Shown one piece after another: positions 25,680 to 34,491 of a DNA stretch of 64,000 nt (position 1 is the first letter of the stretch; every line of letters starts with the position of its first letter). A model generated the notes under the pieces. It had not been told where the DNA came from. It ran no database searches and saw only the letters and a list, made by a program, of their open reading frames with translations. Both the position numbers and the translations under genes were made by a program. Origin of the DNA: an uncultured Saccharospirillaceae bacterium (GTDB lineage: Bacteria; Pseudomonadota; Gammaproteobacteria; Pseudomonadales; Oceanobacteraceae); NCBI GenBank assembly GCA_947503895.1, contig CANNFT010000014.1, positions 105,336 to 169,335 of the forward strand, written 5' to 3'.

Positions 25680-25961
25680 TCACTCTTTGATCTCAACCCC
25701 ATTCCAAAAAGCTACATAGTCTTTAATTTCTATGGCGGCGTCTTTCGGTTCGGGATAGTACCAAGCGGCATCATCATTTCTGCTGCCGTTGATATTGAGA
25801 GACAGGTACTTTGCCTCACCTTTCCACGGGCAAAATGTCTTCTTACTACTGGGTTCAAAGTACTGATCCATAATGCTATCGCGAGGAAAATAGTGATTAT
25901 TTTCAACGACGATCGTTTTCTGGCTATCTGCCAATATCTCACCATTCCATATTGCTTTCAT
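25680..25961 (-). CDS. DUF427 domain protein
   Basis: 93 residues, a complete DUF427 domain: MKAIWNGEILADSQ, VVENNHYFPRDSI, KTFCPWKGEAKYLSL, NDDAAWYYPEPKDAA and the ending IKDYVAFWNGVEI are all family positions. The fold is a small beta barrel. The CPWKG loop is invariant in the family, but the function is not established. An opposing open frame over the same stretch has no ribosome binding site and is only its antisense. Confidence 0.88.
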   Translation of the reverse strand: MKAIWNGEILADSQKTIVVENNHYFPRDSIMDQYFEPSSKKTFCPWKGEAKYLSLNINGSRNDDAAWYYPEPKDAAIEIKDYVAFWNGVEIKE

Positions 25962-26105
25962 CGCGGAACTCCCAATTATTGGTTCGTGAGCCGTATCAGT
26001 TTAGCAGTGAGATTGAGATGCGCGACTGGTGCAGAGACGTATGATTTGTGCTGTCTTTAGCTAGCGACAAGGTAAGGTCGGAGATCGGTAAACGAAAGGT
26101 GGCTG

Positions 26106-26423
26106 TTATTCTACCCATACCCATCGGACTAACTCGCCAAAGTCATCATAGATGGCTTTTTTCTGGCGTCTGCTCGTGGGCTTCGGTGAGCTTTTGGGTT
26201 TCTTTTTTCTTGAGTCCAGTTCATGTAATACCTCTGTCACATCGGTGCGAGGTTGTGCTGGTTCATTAAAAACGGGTGGGTGCAGGGCTTTTTCGGGGTG
26301 GTCCCGTCCACTAATCCCTTGTGGTACAGATTTTACAACGCCGCCATTTGACAAAAACTCATCAACTTCAGATTGCATGGATTGGCGAGTTTCAGATTTT
26401 GTCGGGCGGCGTCTCACACTCAA
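26106..26423 (-). CDS. Small basic protein of unknown function downstream of hisI
   Basis: 105 residues, strongly basic. The N-terminus (ETRQSMQSEVDEFLSNGG, then VVKSVPQGISGRD) resembles a short conserved motif seen in small hypothetical proteins of Pseudomonas and relatives. The middle is low-complexity Lys/Pro/Ser, and the C-terminus ends in DDFGELVRWVWVE. It starts from TTG 26423 or GTG 26417, immediately after the hisI stop, so it is the last gene of the queD-like/hisI operon. I cannot assign a role. Confidence 0.5.
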   Translation of the reverse strand: MSVRRRPTKSETRQSMQSEVDEFLSNGGVVKSVPQGISGRDHPEKALHPPVFNEPAQPRTDVTEVLHELDSRKKKPKSSPKPTSRRQKKAIYDDFGELVRWVWVE

Positions 26424-26870
26424 TTACTCTTTAGAATGATACAGTGCATTGGCGTCTTGGATTGGTTGAGTGGCAATGGTCAATCCAGTGGCGTCTATTT
26501 GATTGTAAAAACAATCTCGGCGGCCAGTGTGGCATGCCGCGCCAGTTTGGTCGACTTTTGCGAGCAATGTATCGCCATCACAATCAGCAAAAAGAGACAC
26601 CAACTGCTGTTGGTTACCAGAGGATTCTCCTTTGCGCCAATATTGGTTACGAGAGCGCGACCAATAACAAACGCGTCCAGTTTGCAATGTCTCTTCAATG
26701 GCATGTCGGTTCATCCATGCCATCATTAAGACTTCGCCCGTGTCATGCTGCTGAGCAATAACGGGGATTAAACCGTCCGCATTAAATGCTAAATTGCCTA
26801 AAGCGTCCTCAATTTCTATTTTAGAACCGCTCGGTAGTGACTCAATATCTTTATAAAAACCTTTACTCAT
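26424..26870 (-). CDS. hisI: Phosphoribosyl-AMP cyclohydrolase
   Basis: A 148-residue monofunctional HisI, catalysing hydrolytic ring opening of phosphoribosyl-AMP, the third step of histidine synthesis. Family blocks are complete: FNADGLIPVIAQQ, VLMMAWMN, CYWSRSRNQYWRKGESSGN, the metal-binding DCDGDTLL and the zinc Cys motif GAACHTGRRDCF. ATG 26870 overlaps the end of the upstream queD-like gene by 8 bases. No other his gene is present, and it lacks the HisE half found in enteric HisIE. Placement with a pterin/queuosine-type gene is unusual. Confidence 0.93.
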   Translation of the reverse strand: MSKGFYKDIESLPSGSKIEIEDALGNLAFNADGLIPVIAQQHDTGEVLMMAWMNRHAIEETLQTGRVCYWSRSRNQYWRKGESSGNQQQLVSLFADCDGDTLLAKVDQTGAACHTGRRDCFYNQIDATGLTIATQPIQDANALYHSKE

Positions 26871-27714
26871 ACTCGGCAATCGCTCCTTTGGCGACACCTT
26901 CATAGGCTTTAACGGATACCGCACGGTCTGGGTGCTCCTGCTTAAAGCACTGAGCGATGTGGTTCGCTATTTGTTCTACTGTGGTATCAGAATCGACGTC
27001 GTAGCAACAGGCTGACGGCAATGACAGCGTAAAGCGACCTTGCGGCGCTTGGTACTCGTAAAAATTATGCTGAACACCGTCAATCTCAGCTTGTTTGACA
27101 AGATCTTCAGCAGTGCCCACGTAAATATCTTTCCATTTGCTAGACCATGCCTTTTCAAGCTCGGGCTGACGAGTACGGTCAATGTAGACTTCTATTTTCG
27201 AGCGGTGGCCATGTGCGATTCGCTGGCAATTCCCGTCGTGCTTTTTTAGTCCATGACTGTAGTGGTAATAGGCGCCACCGATAAGCTCAGTATTGAGCGC
27301 AACGCGCATGTGAGCGATGTTACCCGGAATGGACCCCGTTAAACGTTTAGCGATCCAATCTGATAGCGTGCTGGGGTCCACGACTTCTGCATCTATGATG
27401 CAGAAGGCTTCCTTCGGGCCGTAGCAATTGAATTGGCCGCCTTTAGGGTGAGGGTAGCTGACGGTCAAAAAGCCGTCTTTCTCCTCAATTTTGAGGCCGT
27501 CCATCTTCTCTGGCACCACAAGCGTGTGGTCGACATACTGGTCAAGCCATTGCTTAGCATTCTTTTTAACGATGCCGAAGTCGCAAATCATGCTCTCTTC
27601 GTTTAGCTCGCCTTCAAGCAATAGTCCGGCAAGCCAAGATTCACCCACCAAACCCCGCTTGGGATCTAAGTAAGAGACATCTACATTTGTAAGGTTATCG
27701 ACGAATAGTTTCAC
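26863..27714 (-). CDS. Two-domain QueD/6-pyruvoyl-tetrahydropterin synthase family protein
   Basis: 283 residues containing two PTPS (T-fold) units. The first (1-75) holds MICDFGIVKKNAKQWLDQYV with DHTLVVP, equivalent to the middle of QueD. The region near 150-185 has HYSHGLKKHDGNCQ and IAHGHRSKIEVYID, matching the zinc-histidine and HGH segment. The C-terminus (LPSACCYD...VEQIANHIAQCFKQ and AYEGVAKGAIAEYE) matches the closing half of QueD. Relatives are annotated as 6-carboxytetrahydropterin synthase, the second step of queuosine precursor synthesis. I chose GTG 27714, which gives the common N-terminus KLFVDNLT; TTG 27723 is the alternative. Which half is catalytic is not clear from sequence alone. 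Confidence 0.78.
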   Translation of the reverse strand: MKLFVDNLTNVDVSYLDPKRGLVGESWLAGLLLEGELNEESMICDFGIVKKNAKQWLDQYVDHTLVVPEKMDGLKIEEKDGFLTVSYPHPKGGQFNCYGPKEAFCIIDAEVVDPSTLSDWIAKRLTGSIPGNIAHMRVALNTELIGGAYYHYSHGLKKHDGNCQRIAHGHRSKIEVYIDRTRQPELEKAWSSKWKDIYVGTAEDLVKQAEIDGVQHNFYEYQAPQGRFTLSLPSACCYDVDSDTTVEQIANHIAQCFKQEHPDRAVSVKAYEGVAKGAIAEYE

Positions 27715-27805
27715 CCGGAACAACTCACTGAGGGGAAGAAAAGAGGTATATGTTATACCATTGTAGAGTGGTTTTCATGGGGCTAATGAAATAGTGGTGG
27801 CAAAT

Positions 27806-29152
27806 ATGCGACGTTTGATTCTCAACGGCACGGTCGTGAATGAGGGAAAGATCGAAGAATTAGACATCCTAATCGAAAACGATCGAATTGTGCAGCTCGC
27901 CCACGGCCTGCAAAGCGTGGATGCGGATGAAGTGATTGACGCTTCTGGTTTGCATGTGTTTCCGGGGATGATCGATGATCAAGTGCACTTTCGAGAGCCC
28001 GGTTTGACGCACAAAGGTGATATCGCGTCTGAGTCTTTGGCTGCGGTGGCCGGTGGCATCACCACCTATATGGACATGCCCAATGTGAAGCCAGCCACCC
28101 TCACGCTTGATGAGCTAGAGGCTAAGTATGCGATGGCGGAGGGGCGATCCGCAGCCAATTTTACGTTTTACCTCGGTGCCACTAACCATAACCTTCAAGA
28201 TATTCAACATCTAGACCCAAGAGCCACCTGTGGTGTGAAGGTGTTTATGGGAGCATCTTCAGGGGAAATGCTGGTGGATCGTATTGATACGTTGGAGCAA
28301 ATCTTTGCTGAAAGTCCGGTATTGATTGCGACTCATTGCGAAGATACCCCGATCATTCATCAAAACGAAAAGGCCTATTTTGATCGCTTCGGCGATGATG
28401 TGCCGATGGAGTGGCACTCAACCATTCGTTCTGAAGAAGCCTGTTATGCCTCTAGCTCTTTAGCGGTTCAACTGGCTAAAGATTATGCTGCCAATTTGCA
28501 TGTGCTACATATTTCAACAGCACGAGAGCTCTCATTATTCGATGCTGGCCCCGTTGAAAATAAATTCATCACGGCAGAAGCAAGTGTGCATTACTTGTAT
28601 TTCAGTGAAGAAGATTACGAACACTTGGGTACGCAAATAAAATGTGATCCCGCGATTAAGCGTTCAGAAGATCGAGCAGCCTTATTGCATGCAGTGAAAG
28701 GTGATGTGATTGATTGTATTGGCACTGGGCATGCGCCGCACTTGTGGGAAGAAAAACAAAACACTTATTTTAAAGCGCCTGCGGGACTGCCTTTGGTTCA
28801 ACATGCCTTACTCAGTTTACTCGAACACTATCATAACGGCATGCTAGACCTCGAAACGATTGTTCAGAAAAGCAGTCATAATACCGCGGTAAGATTCGAA
28901 ATCGAGAAGCGAGGTTTTATTCGGGAAGGTTACTTTGCGGACTTAGTTTTGGTCGATCTAGAAACACCATTCACAGTTGAAAAAAAGAATATTTTGTATA
29001 AGTGTGGCTGGAGTCCCTTTGAAGAGCATACATTCATGTCGAGTATTCATATGACGCTGGTGAATGGCCAACCGGTTTACCAAAATGGGCAAATACATTC
29101 AGGTGTCTGCCCCGGCCAAAGAGTGACCTTTAATCGAGAGCCAAGACGTTAG
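27806..29152 (+). CDS. Dihydroorotase-like amidohydrolase with altered metal site
   Basis: 448 residues of the type I dihydroorotase/allantoinase amidohydrolase family; dihydroorotase makes the pyrimidine ring. Most of the site is recognisable: carbamylated Lys K145 (GVKVFMG), H177 (ATHCED) and H235 (LHVLHIS). Two positions differ. The first HxH motif reads DDQVHFREPG, so its first His is Q59, and the catalytic Asp of TDHAPH is G308 (IGTGHAPH). A DDQVH variant is familiar from some dihydroorotases, but the Asp to Gly change is not one I expect in an active enzyme. It could be a non-catalytic paralogue or act on another substrate. It is divergent from the queD-like operon; GTG 27794 is an alternative start. 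Confidence 0.8.
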   Translation: MRRLILNGTVVNEGKIEELDILIENDRIVQLAHGLQSVDADEVIDASGLHVFPGMIDDQVHFREPGLTHKGDIASESLAAVAGGITTYMDMPNVKPATLTLDELEAKYAMAEGRSAANFTFYLGATNHNLQDIQHLDPRATCGVKVFMGASSGEMLVDRIDTLEQIFAESPVLIATHCEDTPIIHQNEKAYFDRFGDDVPMEWHSTIRSEEACYASSSLAVQLAKDYAANLHVLHISTARELSLFDAGPVENKFITAEASVHYLYFSEEDYEHLGTQIKCDPAIKRSEDRAALLHAVKGDVIDCIGTGHAPHLWEEKQNTYFKAPAGLPLVQHALLSLLEHYHNGMLDLETIVQKSSHNTAVRFEIEKRGFIREGYFADLVLVDLETPFTVEKKNILYKCGWSPFEEHTFMSSIHMTLVNGQPVYQNGQIHSGVCPGQRVTFNREPRR

Positions 29153-29269
29153 CATGCGATTAGTGCCGTTAACTTGCAGCGTAGAAGTGTGTGAATGCAT
29201 TTCATTACGCTTTATTAAATTGAAGCCATAAATTAATATGCGAATCCATTTTATCAGTAAGGTTTAAGC

Positions 29270-29740
29270 ATGCCGCCCATTTTTATTATTGCAGTTGTCA
29301 TTGTTGTGTTGTTTTTCACCTGGTTGCACTTTAAGCGAAAGCGAGATGCAGCTGGAAATATTGAAGCGGGTAAGGCATTTTTAACGTCCATTGCAAAAGA
29401 AGAGGGTGTCAATACGACCCAGTCTGGGCTGCATTACAAAATTATTGAAAGTGGTTCGGGAAATGAAAAGCCCACTGCGCAGTCTAAAGTGACCGTGCAC
29501 TATCATGGAACTCTGATAGACGGAACCGTCTTTGATTCTTCAGTTCAACGGGGTGAGCCAATTAGCTTTGGCTTGAATCAAGTTATACCCGGCTGGACAG
29601 AGGGCCTACAGCTTATGGTCGTGGGTGATAAAATGCGTTTTTACATTCCAAGTCATCTTGCGTACGGAAACAGCAGTGCAGGTGCGATCAAGCCGGGCTC
29701 AACATTAATATTTGACGTTGAGCTATTGTCATTTTCTTAA
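29270..29740 (+). CDS. Membrane-anchored FKBP-type peptidyl-prolyl isomerase
   Basis: 156 residues. An N-terminal membrane anchor (IFIIAVVIVVLFFTWLHF) is followed by a short linker with FkpA/FklB-like FLTSIAKEEGV and QSGLHYKIIESGSG. The complete FKBP domain follows: KVTVHYHGTLIDGTVFDSS, VIPGWTEGLQLM, KMRFYIPSHLAYG, then GSTLIFDVELL. It catalyses cis-trans isomerisation of prolyl bonds and probably works as a chaperone at the periplasmic face of the inner membrane. AAGG lies 7 bases before ATG 29270. It appears monocistronic. Confidence 0.9.
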   Translation: MPPIFIIAVVIVVLFFTWLHFKRKRDAAGNIEAGKAFLTSIAKEEGVNTTQSGLHYKIIESGSGNEKPTAQSKVTVHYHGTLIDGTVFDSSVQRGEPISFGLNQVIPGWTEGLQLMVVGDKMRFYIPSHLAYGNSSAGAIKPGSTLIFDVELLSFS

Positions 29741-29887
29741 AGTACAGTCCCACCGAATGGTGAAAGGTATTGAGAAAACATGGGTGCTCCACCTGTGAAA
29801 AGGGGCGAGTGTAGCGTTTGCTTACTGAACACATTATGCGCCTGCATCAAGTTAATCATTATTATGGGTGAAAAAGAGGTGCGCAAT

Positions 29888-29922
29888 AAAGACCGAACAT
29901 TTAACGTGTATATGCGGTCTTT
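29888..29922. terminator. Small hairpin before the 29943 gene
   Basis: AAAGACCG (29888-29895) and CGGTCTTT (29915-29922) form an 8-bp stem with a 19-base loop and a short T run. It ends 20 bases before the next start codon. It may end fkbp transcription or act as a leader structure. Confidence 0.4.
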
Positions 29923-29942
29923 CATTAGCGAAGGAGTGAAAA

Positions 29943-30641
29943 ATGATTCAAATTAATGTGTCAAAACCTTTGGCGAAAGACCTTAAGCATCTCGTCGGCG
30001 ATCATTCAAATACGCTTACCCACGGCATGCAATGGTATGCTCAGAAAGTCACCATTGATGATGAGCTTTGTGTGGTCGTCATGGAAGAAGAAAGCCGATA
30101 TTCCATGGTCTTCTGCGGATTAAGCCTCAATAAATTAGAACGATTTGATGAAGTGTTTGTTGACCGGTTGATAAAAGAAGTCACGCTCATTACTCAGCTG
30201 AACGCACCTCTTTCTCAGGATCAGCTCTCAATGTTGACAGATATCGCGACGGCCATTGGTGAGAAGCAATATTATTTACAGAAAACTAATCGCAGCGTAC
30301 AGGCGCATATCAGTATTGTGGTCGAATTCTTGGAGCGTGGAATCTACAATGGTCATGCTCTACCAGAGAGATTAGATGAGGCTATTGATTTTGGTATTAG
30401 AATGAACGATCGACCGGTGCGATGCCATGGCAGTCCATACTTTCAACCGAATCAAGTATTTGTGGAGTTTTGGCTCGATTTGTTGAATCAGCTGAATGCT
30501 GAACAAGGCAATGCACATAACTCGGATTACGCTTCAAATTCAGGGACGTTGTTTAATACCACCGAGGGTAGGGCGACGGTGAGTGACCAGGCACCGGGTC
30601 AGAATATTGTTTATGTGGATTTCCGTGCCACGAAGAAATGA
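29943..30641 (+). CDS. Conserved protein, possibly DUF6933-like
   Basis: 232 residues, soluble, no signal peptide. The N-terminus (MIQINVSKPLAKDLKHLV, then THGMQWYAQKVTIDDELCVV, then ESRYSMVFCGL) recalls DUF6933, a family of unknown function. A helical middle (LSMLTDIATAIGEKQYY) and RSVQAHISIVVEF follow. The last 40 residues are polar and probably disordered. GAAGGAG precedes the start at 8-base spacing. The gene stands alone; I cannot give a function. Confidence 0.6.
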   Translation: MIQINVSKPLAKDLKHLVGDHSNTLTHGMQWYAQKVTIDDELCVVVMEEESRYSMVFCGLSLNKLERFDEVFVDRLIKEVTLITQLNAPLSQDQLSMLTDIATAIGEKQYYLQKTNRSVQAHISIVVEFLERGIYNGHALPERLDEAIDFGIRMNDRPVRCHGSPYFQPNQVFVEFWLDLLNQLNAEQGNAHNSDYASNSGTLFNTTEGRATVSDQAPGQNIVYVDFRATKK

Positions 30642-30688
30642 ATCCGTCATGTTTATGGGTCAGAGCAGACTATCAATGCTTGTATAAG

Positions 30689-30883
30689 TTAAGTGTCATT
30701 TTCAGTCTGAACATGGACATGTAACCTCCCATCAGCGTCCAACTGAGTCTTAATGGTTATTGGACGACAACATATTTGGCAATCCTCTATGTATTCCTGC
30801 TCAGGCTCAGAGCCGTCCAGCAGTAACGTTTGCCACTCACCGCAATAGGGGCAAGCGATCTGGCTTTCTTCTAGTGCTTGCAT
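30689..30883 (-). CDS. CPXCG-motif small cysteine-rich protein
   Basis: 64 residues with CPYCGE near the N-terminus and DCQICCRPI about 20 residues later, so two Cys pairs suited to one zinc (or to a small redox rubredoxin-like knuckle). It matches the family called CPXCG motif-containing cysteine-rich protein, common and uncharacterised in gammaproteobacteria. It is convergent with the 29943 gene. Confidence 0.82.
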   Translation of the reverse strand: MQALEESQIACPYCGEWQTLLLDGSEPEQEYIEDCQICCRPITIKTQLDADGRLHVHVQTENDT

Positions 30884-31166
30884 TGCCTATCCTCAGTTAC
30901 CTTCATCTCGCTGGCATCTCCCACGTTCAAGTCCGAAAAGGCGTTAAGCTGGGCAACCTAATAGCTAATCGTTTTAAAGACGGTCCGATGGCGCCTAAAT
31001 CACATTCCGTGTGAAAAATTCGCACATTCATTGAGGTTTTTATCCTACATCCCATCTCTGGATATCAGTCCAGTATTCTGAGGTTCAAAAAATCAACGTA
31101 CTGATTTTCATTAAGTGTAGTAGGAATCACTGCTGTGCTTTCAATCAACGCAAAAAGGACTTCACC

Positions 31167-34091
31167 ATGAAAGCTGATCGTAAAATTCGAAATGATGTCT
31201 TCACTCAATGTTGGAAAAAGGGGTGGTTGCTTCTCTTGATGATTTGGCTAGCACCGACGATCGTATTGGCCGAATATAAATGGGATAGAGTCAAAGATTT
31301 CGCCAGCCAGCAGCCATTTCAAACATCTTTGGAAGACGCGAATTTTGGATATGCTCTAGACGTCAAAGGTGATTACGCCGTCGTGGGGATGCCTGGCCGT
31401 GTGAATAGTTTTGGAACGCACGGTTACGCTTATGTACTGAAAAAGCTGAATGGCAGCTGGCAGAAAATTGCAACACTGCGGCCACCACGGGATGACTCCC
31501 CCAATTTTGGCTTTGATGTGGCGATCTCAGATAATCTAATTGCTGTCAGCGCCGTGAGCGAGCAAAACTATCGTCAATCCACGGTTTATTTATATGAAAA
31601 GTCAGGAGGGGAGTGGCTGAGTGCTGAGCCAACCGCTATTTTGAATGGCCAGAAATATTATGACCATAGATCGTTTGGTGACAGGTTAGATATCACGGAT
31701 GAATTGGTGGTCATTGGCTCGAAGTATTACAGCTATGGAGTAGGCAATGAAAACAAAGGCGCATTGTATGTTTATGAACGGCCAACAACCGGGTGGGTGG
31801 ATGCACATAACCCAACAGCGGTATTAACTGGGTCCCAAGCTGGGTGGCTTGATCAACGCGCGACATCCGTTAAAATTTCTGGAGACATGATTATAGCCAC
31901 GGACGCTTATCCGGCTGCGCTGTTGGTATTTGAAAAATCGGGCAGTCAATGGAATTCGATGACCGAAAATCAATTCATCGACCTTAGCGGACACCTCCCG
32001 ACCCATTACGAAATAAAATTAGCCGTTGATGCGAATACCATTGCCGTTTCTGGGTCTGCTAATCCACATCAAAATTCAGGTGTTGTCGTCATACTGGAAC
32101 GAGATGGCAATACCTTTTCTTTTATTCAATCACTTTCTCCAGAAACTCTCGACATTGGGTTTGGTAAAAATATCGCGATAGAGGGCGATCAGTTGGTTGT
32201 ACTGTCGACGGGAAAAACCTATATAACGGATGGCAGTGATCGAATTTATGCCTATCACAGGAATGCACAGGGTGTTTGGTCTGAAAAGAGTCAAATTAGT
32301 TTCGAAAATACGGAAGCTTATCGATACGGTGCAGCCCATAAGCGACTTAAAATAGAGAATAACGAACTATTTTTTACGTTGCCACAAGATGATGCTGCAT
32401 CGGTGAATGCAGGCGTATTGCAACGCTATGCAATAACCGGCGGGCAGCTTGGCGGTGTCCTTCAATCTATTTACCCAGCCTCTACAATGTCATTAGACTT
32501 TAGTTATTTGGGCCAGTCTGTTGCCATTAGCGGCGATACTGCAGTCATCGGAGCGCCGGGTGAAAATGCATTTCGAGGTGCTGCATATGTTTTACAAAAA
32601 GGGTCGCAAGGGTGGCAACAAGTTGCAAAATTAGTCCCTACCAACTTATCGCAGTGGGAGCAATTTGGGTTTGCTGTTGATATTGATGGCGATACTATCG
32701 TTGTAGGCTCTCCTGCTTACGAAAATCAGGGAACAGAATCACGAGTTTTTGTGTATCAAAAGCCTGTGAATGGCTGGCAAGATATGGGCCCTACCTATTC
32801 AATTTACCATGGTGTGCCTATTTCTGAATTTGAAGTGCATAACTACGGTAAATCATTGTCGCTTTCTTCTAATAAATTAGCCGTTGGTGCGGCATATTAT
32901 AATTATGATAAAAGCCTCGTGTTTGCTTATGAATTAGGCTCTACAACTGCGGTCGAGATTCAGAGGTTTGAGGATGTTTCCAATAATTTTGGCTCAGACA
33001 TGAAATGGATCGATAATGGAAACACATTGGTAGTGGCTGCTGATGCTAATCAAATTAACGTCTATGAATACTATGGTAGTCGCTGGGTAAAATCGGCTGT
33101 GCTCGTGACCAGTGATATTAAAGCCAGATTTTCGACCATTGATGCGAATAATAATTGGATAGTGGGTGGGAGTTATTCTCGGTTTAGCACCAGCGGTGAA
33201 ATAAAAACATTTGCCTTTAAGAAGCCTGCTTCGGGGTGGACCAATGATAATGAAACGCAGACTATTATACATTCCCCTCGTTTTTCAAAAGATGGTGCCA
33301 GTTTGGCACTGGCTAACGATACGTTGGCGATATGGGCTGACAATGAGCTGGGAATCTATCAAGCGAATGGCGACCAGTGGGTCGTCAATGAATCATTTCA
33401 AAAACTTTATCCATATCACGGCGTATTCAGAGATGATGCAAATGCTTTTAAGTATCCGGTAAATTCATTAGCCTTTGATGGAAGTTCCATCCTTATGGGG
33501 GAATTTTGGGAAAGTTCACCATTCGGGTTGTACGCCGGAAAAGCAGAAATTTATGAACGGAAATTAGCCGCAACTATTGTGTTTGATGATTTAACAAGAA
33601 AGCTAACAGATGGATTAATCTTATTAAATGCGGCGACCAACAGTACATCTGACATTGTATACAAAGTCGTGGGAGGCGACACCAGTGCCATTAACCTGAC
33701 GGGCAATCTCGTTGAAATGCTAAAGCCGGGCGTGGTGCAAATTGAAGCCAGTGTGATGAGTAATAGTGATTTTGCCGGTAACGAAAAAATTATAACGTTC
33801 ACGGTGAATAAAGGTTTGGCGGTCATTACAAATTTTAATGACATGACAACATTTAAAGGGCTACCGCCTTTGACGTTGACAGCTGAAACAAATTCAGATG
33901 GTCAGATAGAATACAGTCCATTGGTATTCATTGGAGCTGACGGAACATTTGGAACCGGTGCAGAGTTTGTCAGTGGAAATCAGTTGATTCTGTCAAAAGC
34001 CGGCACGCTTTATTTGCGAGCGACGGTCAACGAGACGGAGAATTACTTGGCTGATACGGAAACCATTATGGTTATGATCATTGACATTTAA
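31167..34091 (+). CDS. Large secreted FG-GAP beta-propeller protein
   Basis: 974 residues with a signal peptide (GWLLLLMIWLAPTIVLA, cleavage after residue 35). Residues about 40-800 hold a long series of integrin-like FG-GAP repeats, each with the pattern FG-x-hydrophobic, SGD-x-hydrophobic-hydrophobic-VGAP and AYVL/VYEK (for example SVAISGDTAVIGAPGE). The C-terminal 200 residues switch to Ig-like or cadherin-like beta repeats (IVFDDLTRKLTDG, then TFTVNKGLAVITNF). Such proteins bind surfaces, polysaccharide or other proteins outside the cell. No sorting signal (PEP-CTERM, Por or autotransporter) is visible, so the export route after Sec is open. AAGGAC precedes the start. It is monocistronic, with a weak hairpin at 34109-34143 following. 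Confidence 0.82.
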   Translation: MKADRKIRNDVFTQCWKKGWLLLLMIWLAPTIVLAEYKWDRVKDFASQQPFQTSLEDANFGYALDVKGDYAVVGMPGRVNSFGTHGYAYVLKKLNGSWQKIATLRPPRDDSPNFGFDVAISDNLIAVSAVSEQNYRQSTVYLYEKSGGEWLSAEPTAILNGQKYYDHRSFGDRLDITDELVVIGSKYYSYGVGNENKGALYVYERPTTGWVDAHNPTAVLTGSQAGWLDQRATSVKISGDMIIATDAYPAALLVFEKSGSQWNSMTENQFIDLSGHLPTHYEIKLAVDANTIAVSGSANPHQNSGVVVILERDGNTFSFIQSLSPETLDIGFGKNIAIEGDQLVVLSTGKTYITDGSDRIYAYHRNAQGVWSEKSQISFENTEAYRYGAAHKRLKIENNELFFTLPQDDAASVNAGVLQRYAITGGQLGGVLQSIYPASTMSLDFSYLGQSVAISGDTAVIGAPGENAFRGAAYVLQKGSQGWQQVAKLVPTNLSQWEQFGFAVDIDGDTIVVGSPAYENQGTESRVFVYQKPVNGWQDMGPTYSIYHGVPISEFEVHNYGKSLSLSSNKLAVGAAYYNYDKSLVFAYELGSTTAVEIQRFEDVSNNFGSDMKWIDNGNTLVVAADANQINVYEYYGSRWVKSAVLVTSDIKARFSTIDANNNWIVGGSYSRFSTSGEIKTFAFKKPASGWTNDNETQTIIHSPRFSKDGASLALANDTLAIWADNELGIYQANGDQWVVNESFQKLYPYHGVFRDDANAFKYPVNSLAFDGSSILMGEFWESSPFGLYAGKAEIYERKLAATIVFDDLTRKLTDGLILLNAATNSTSDIVYKVVGGDTSAINLTGNLVEMLKPGVVQIEASVMSNSDFAGNEKIITFTVNKGLAVITNFNDMTTFKGLPPLTLTAETNSDGQIEYSPLVFIGADGTFGTGAEFVSGNQLILSKAGTLYLRATVNETENYLADTETIMVMIIDI

Positions 34092-34176
34092 AGTACGAGA
34101 ACGATATGACCACGAGTCAACTCAAAGTGAGCTGGCTCGTGGTGGTGGTACAAAGTTGCAGGCTGCTAGGCGAGGG

Positions 34177-34491
34177 TTACTCCCAGTCGTCGCCATAATC
34201 GTGAACCAATTCCTCGCCCGCTTTGATGCTCTTGATCGAAAAGACGGTCAGGTCATCATAATAAGCGACGTTAGGTTTTTTAGAATGGTTAATGTATTTC
34301 AAATCATTCTTAACTTTGAATAAATCTTGGCCATCGTTGGTCCACAAAACGTGTGGGCCGTCTTTTTTAGTATAAGTGCCTTCTAGTTTACCAATGAGCG
34401 TATCTTTTTTGATGGCCACTTTGGCAAATAAACCTTGTCCATGAATGCCACTTTCTTTTACTTCCACTAGGTCACTTAGTTGTCGAGTCAT
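34177..34491 (-). CDS. Small SET-domain protein
   Basis: 104 residues, almost only a SET domain: KESGIHGQGLFAKVAIKKD at the N-terminus, the pseudoknot motif YINHSKKPNVAYYDD, and AGEELVHDYGDDW at the end. SET proteins transfer methyl groups from SAM to lysines. Bacterial short forms are poorly known and their targets include DNA-binding or ribosomal proteins in the few studied cases. Its start overlaps the stop of the HapR-like regulator gene by 4 bases, so the two are co-translated. Whether it modifies that regulator is an attractive but untested idea. Confidence 0.8.
   Translation of the reverse strand: MTRQLSDLVEVKESGIHGQGLFAKVAIKKDTLIGKLEGTYTKKDGPHVLWTNDGQDLFKVKNDLKYINHSKKPNVAYYDDLTVFSIKSIKAGEELVHDYGDDWE

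Noticed and set aside
25629..26060. 143-codon plus-strand frame
   Set aside because: It is antisense to the DUF427 gene, with no ribosome binding site or family resemblance, and starts inside a terminator stem.
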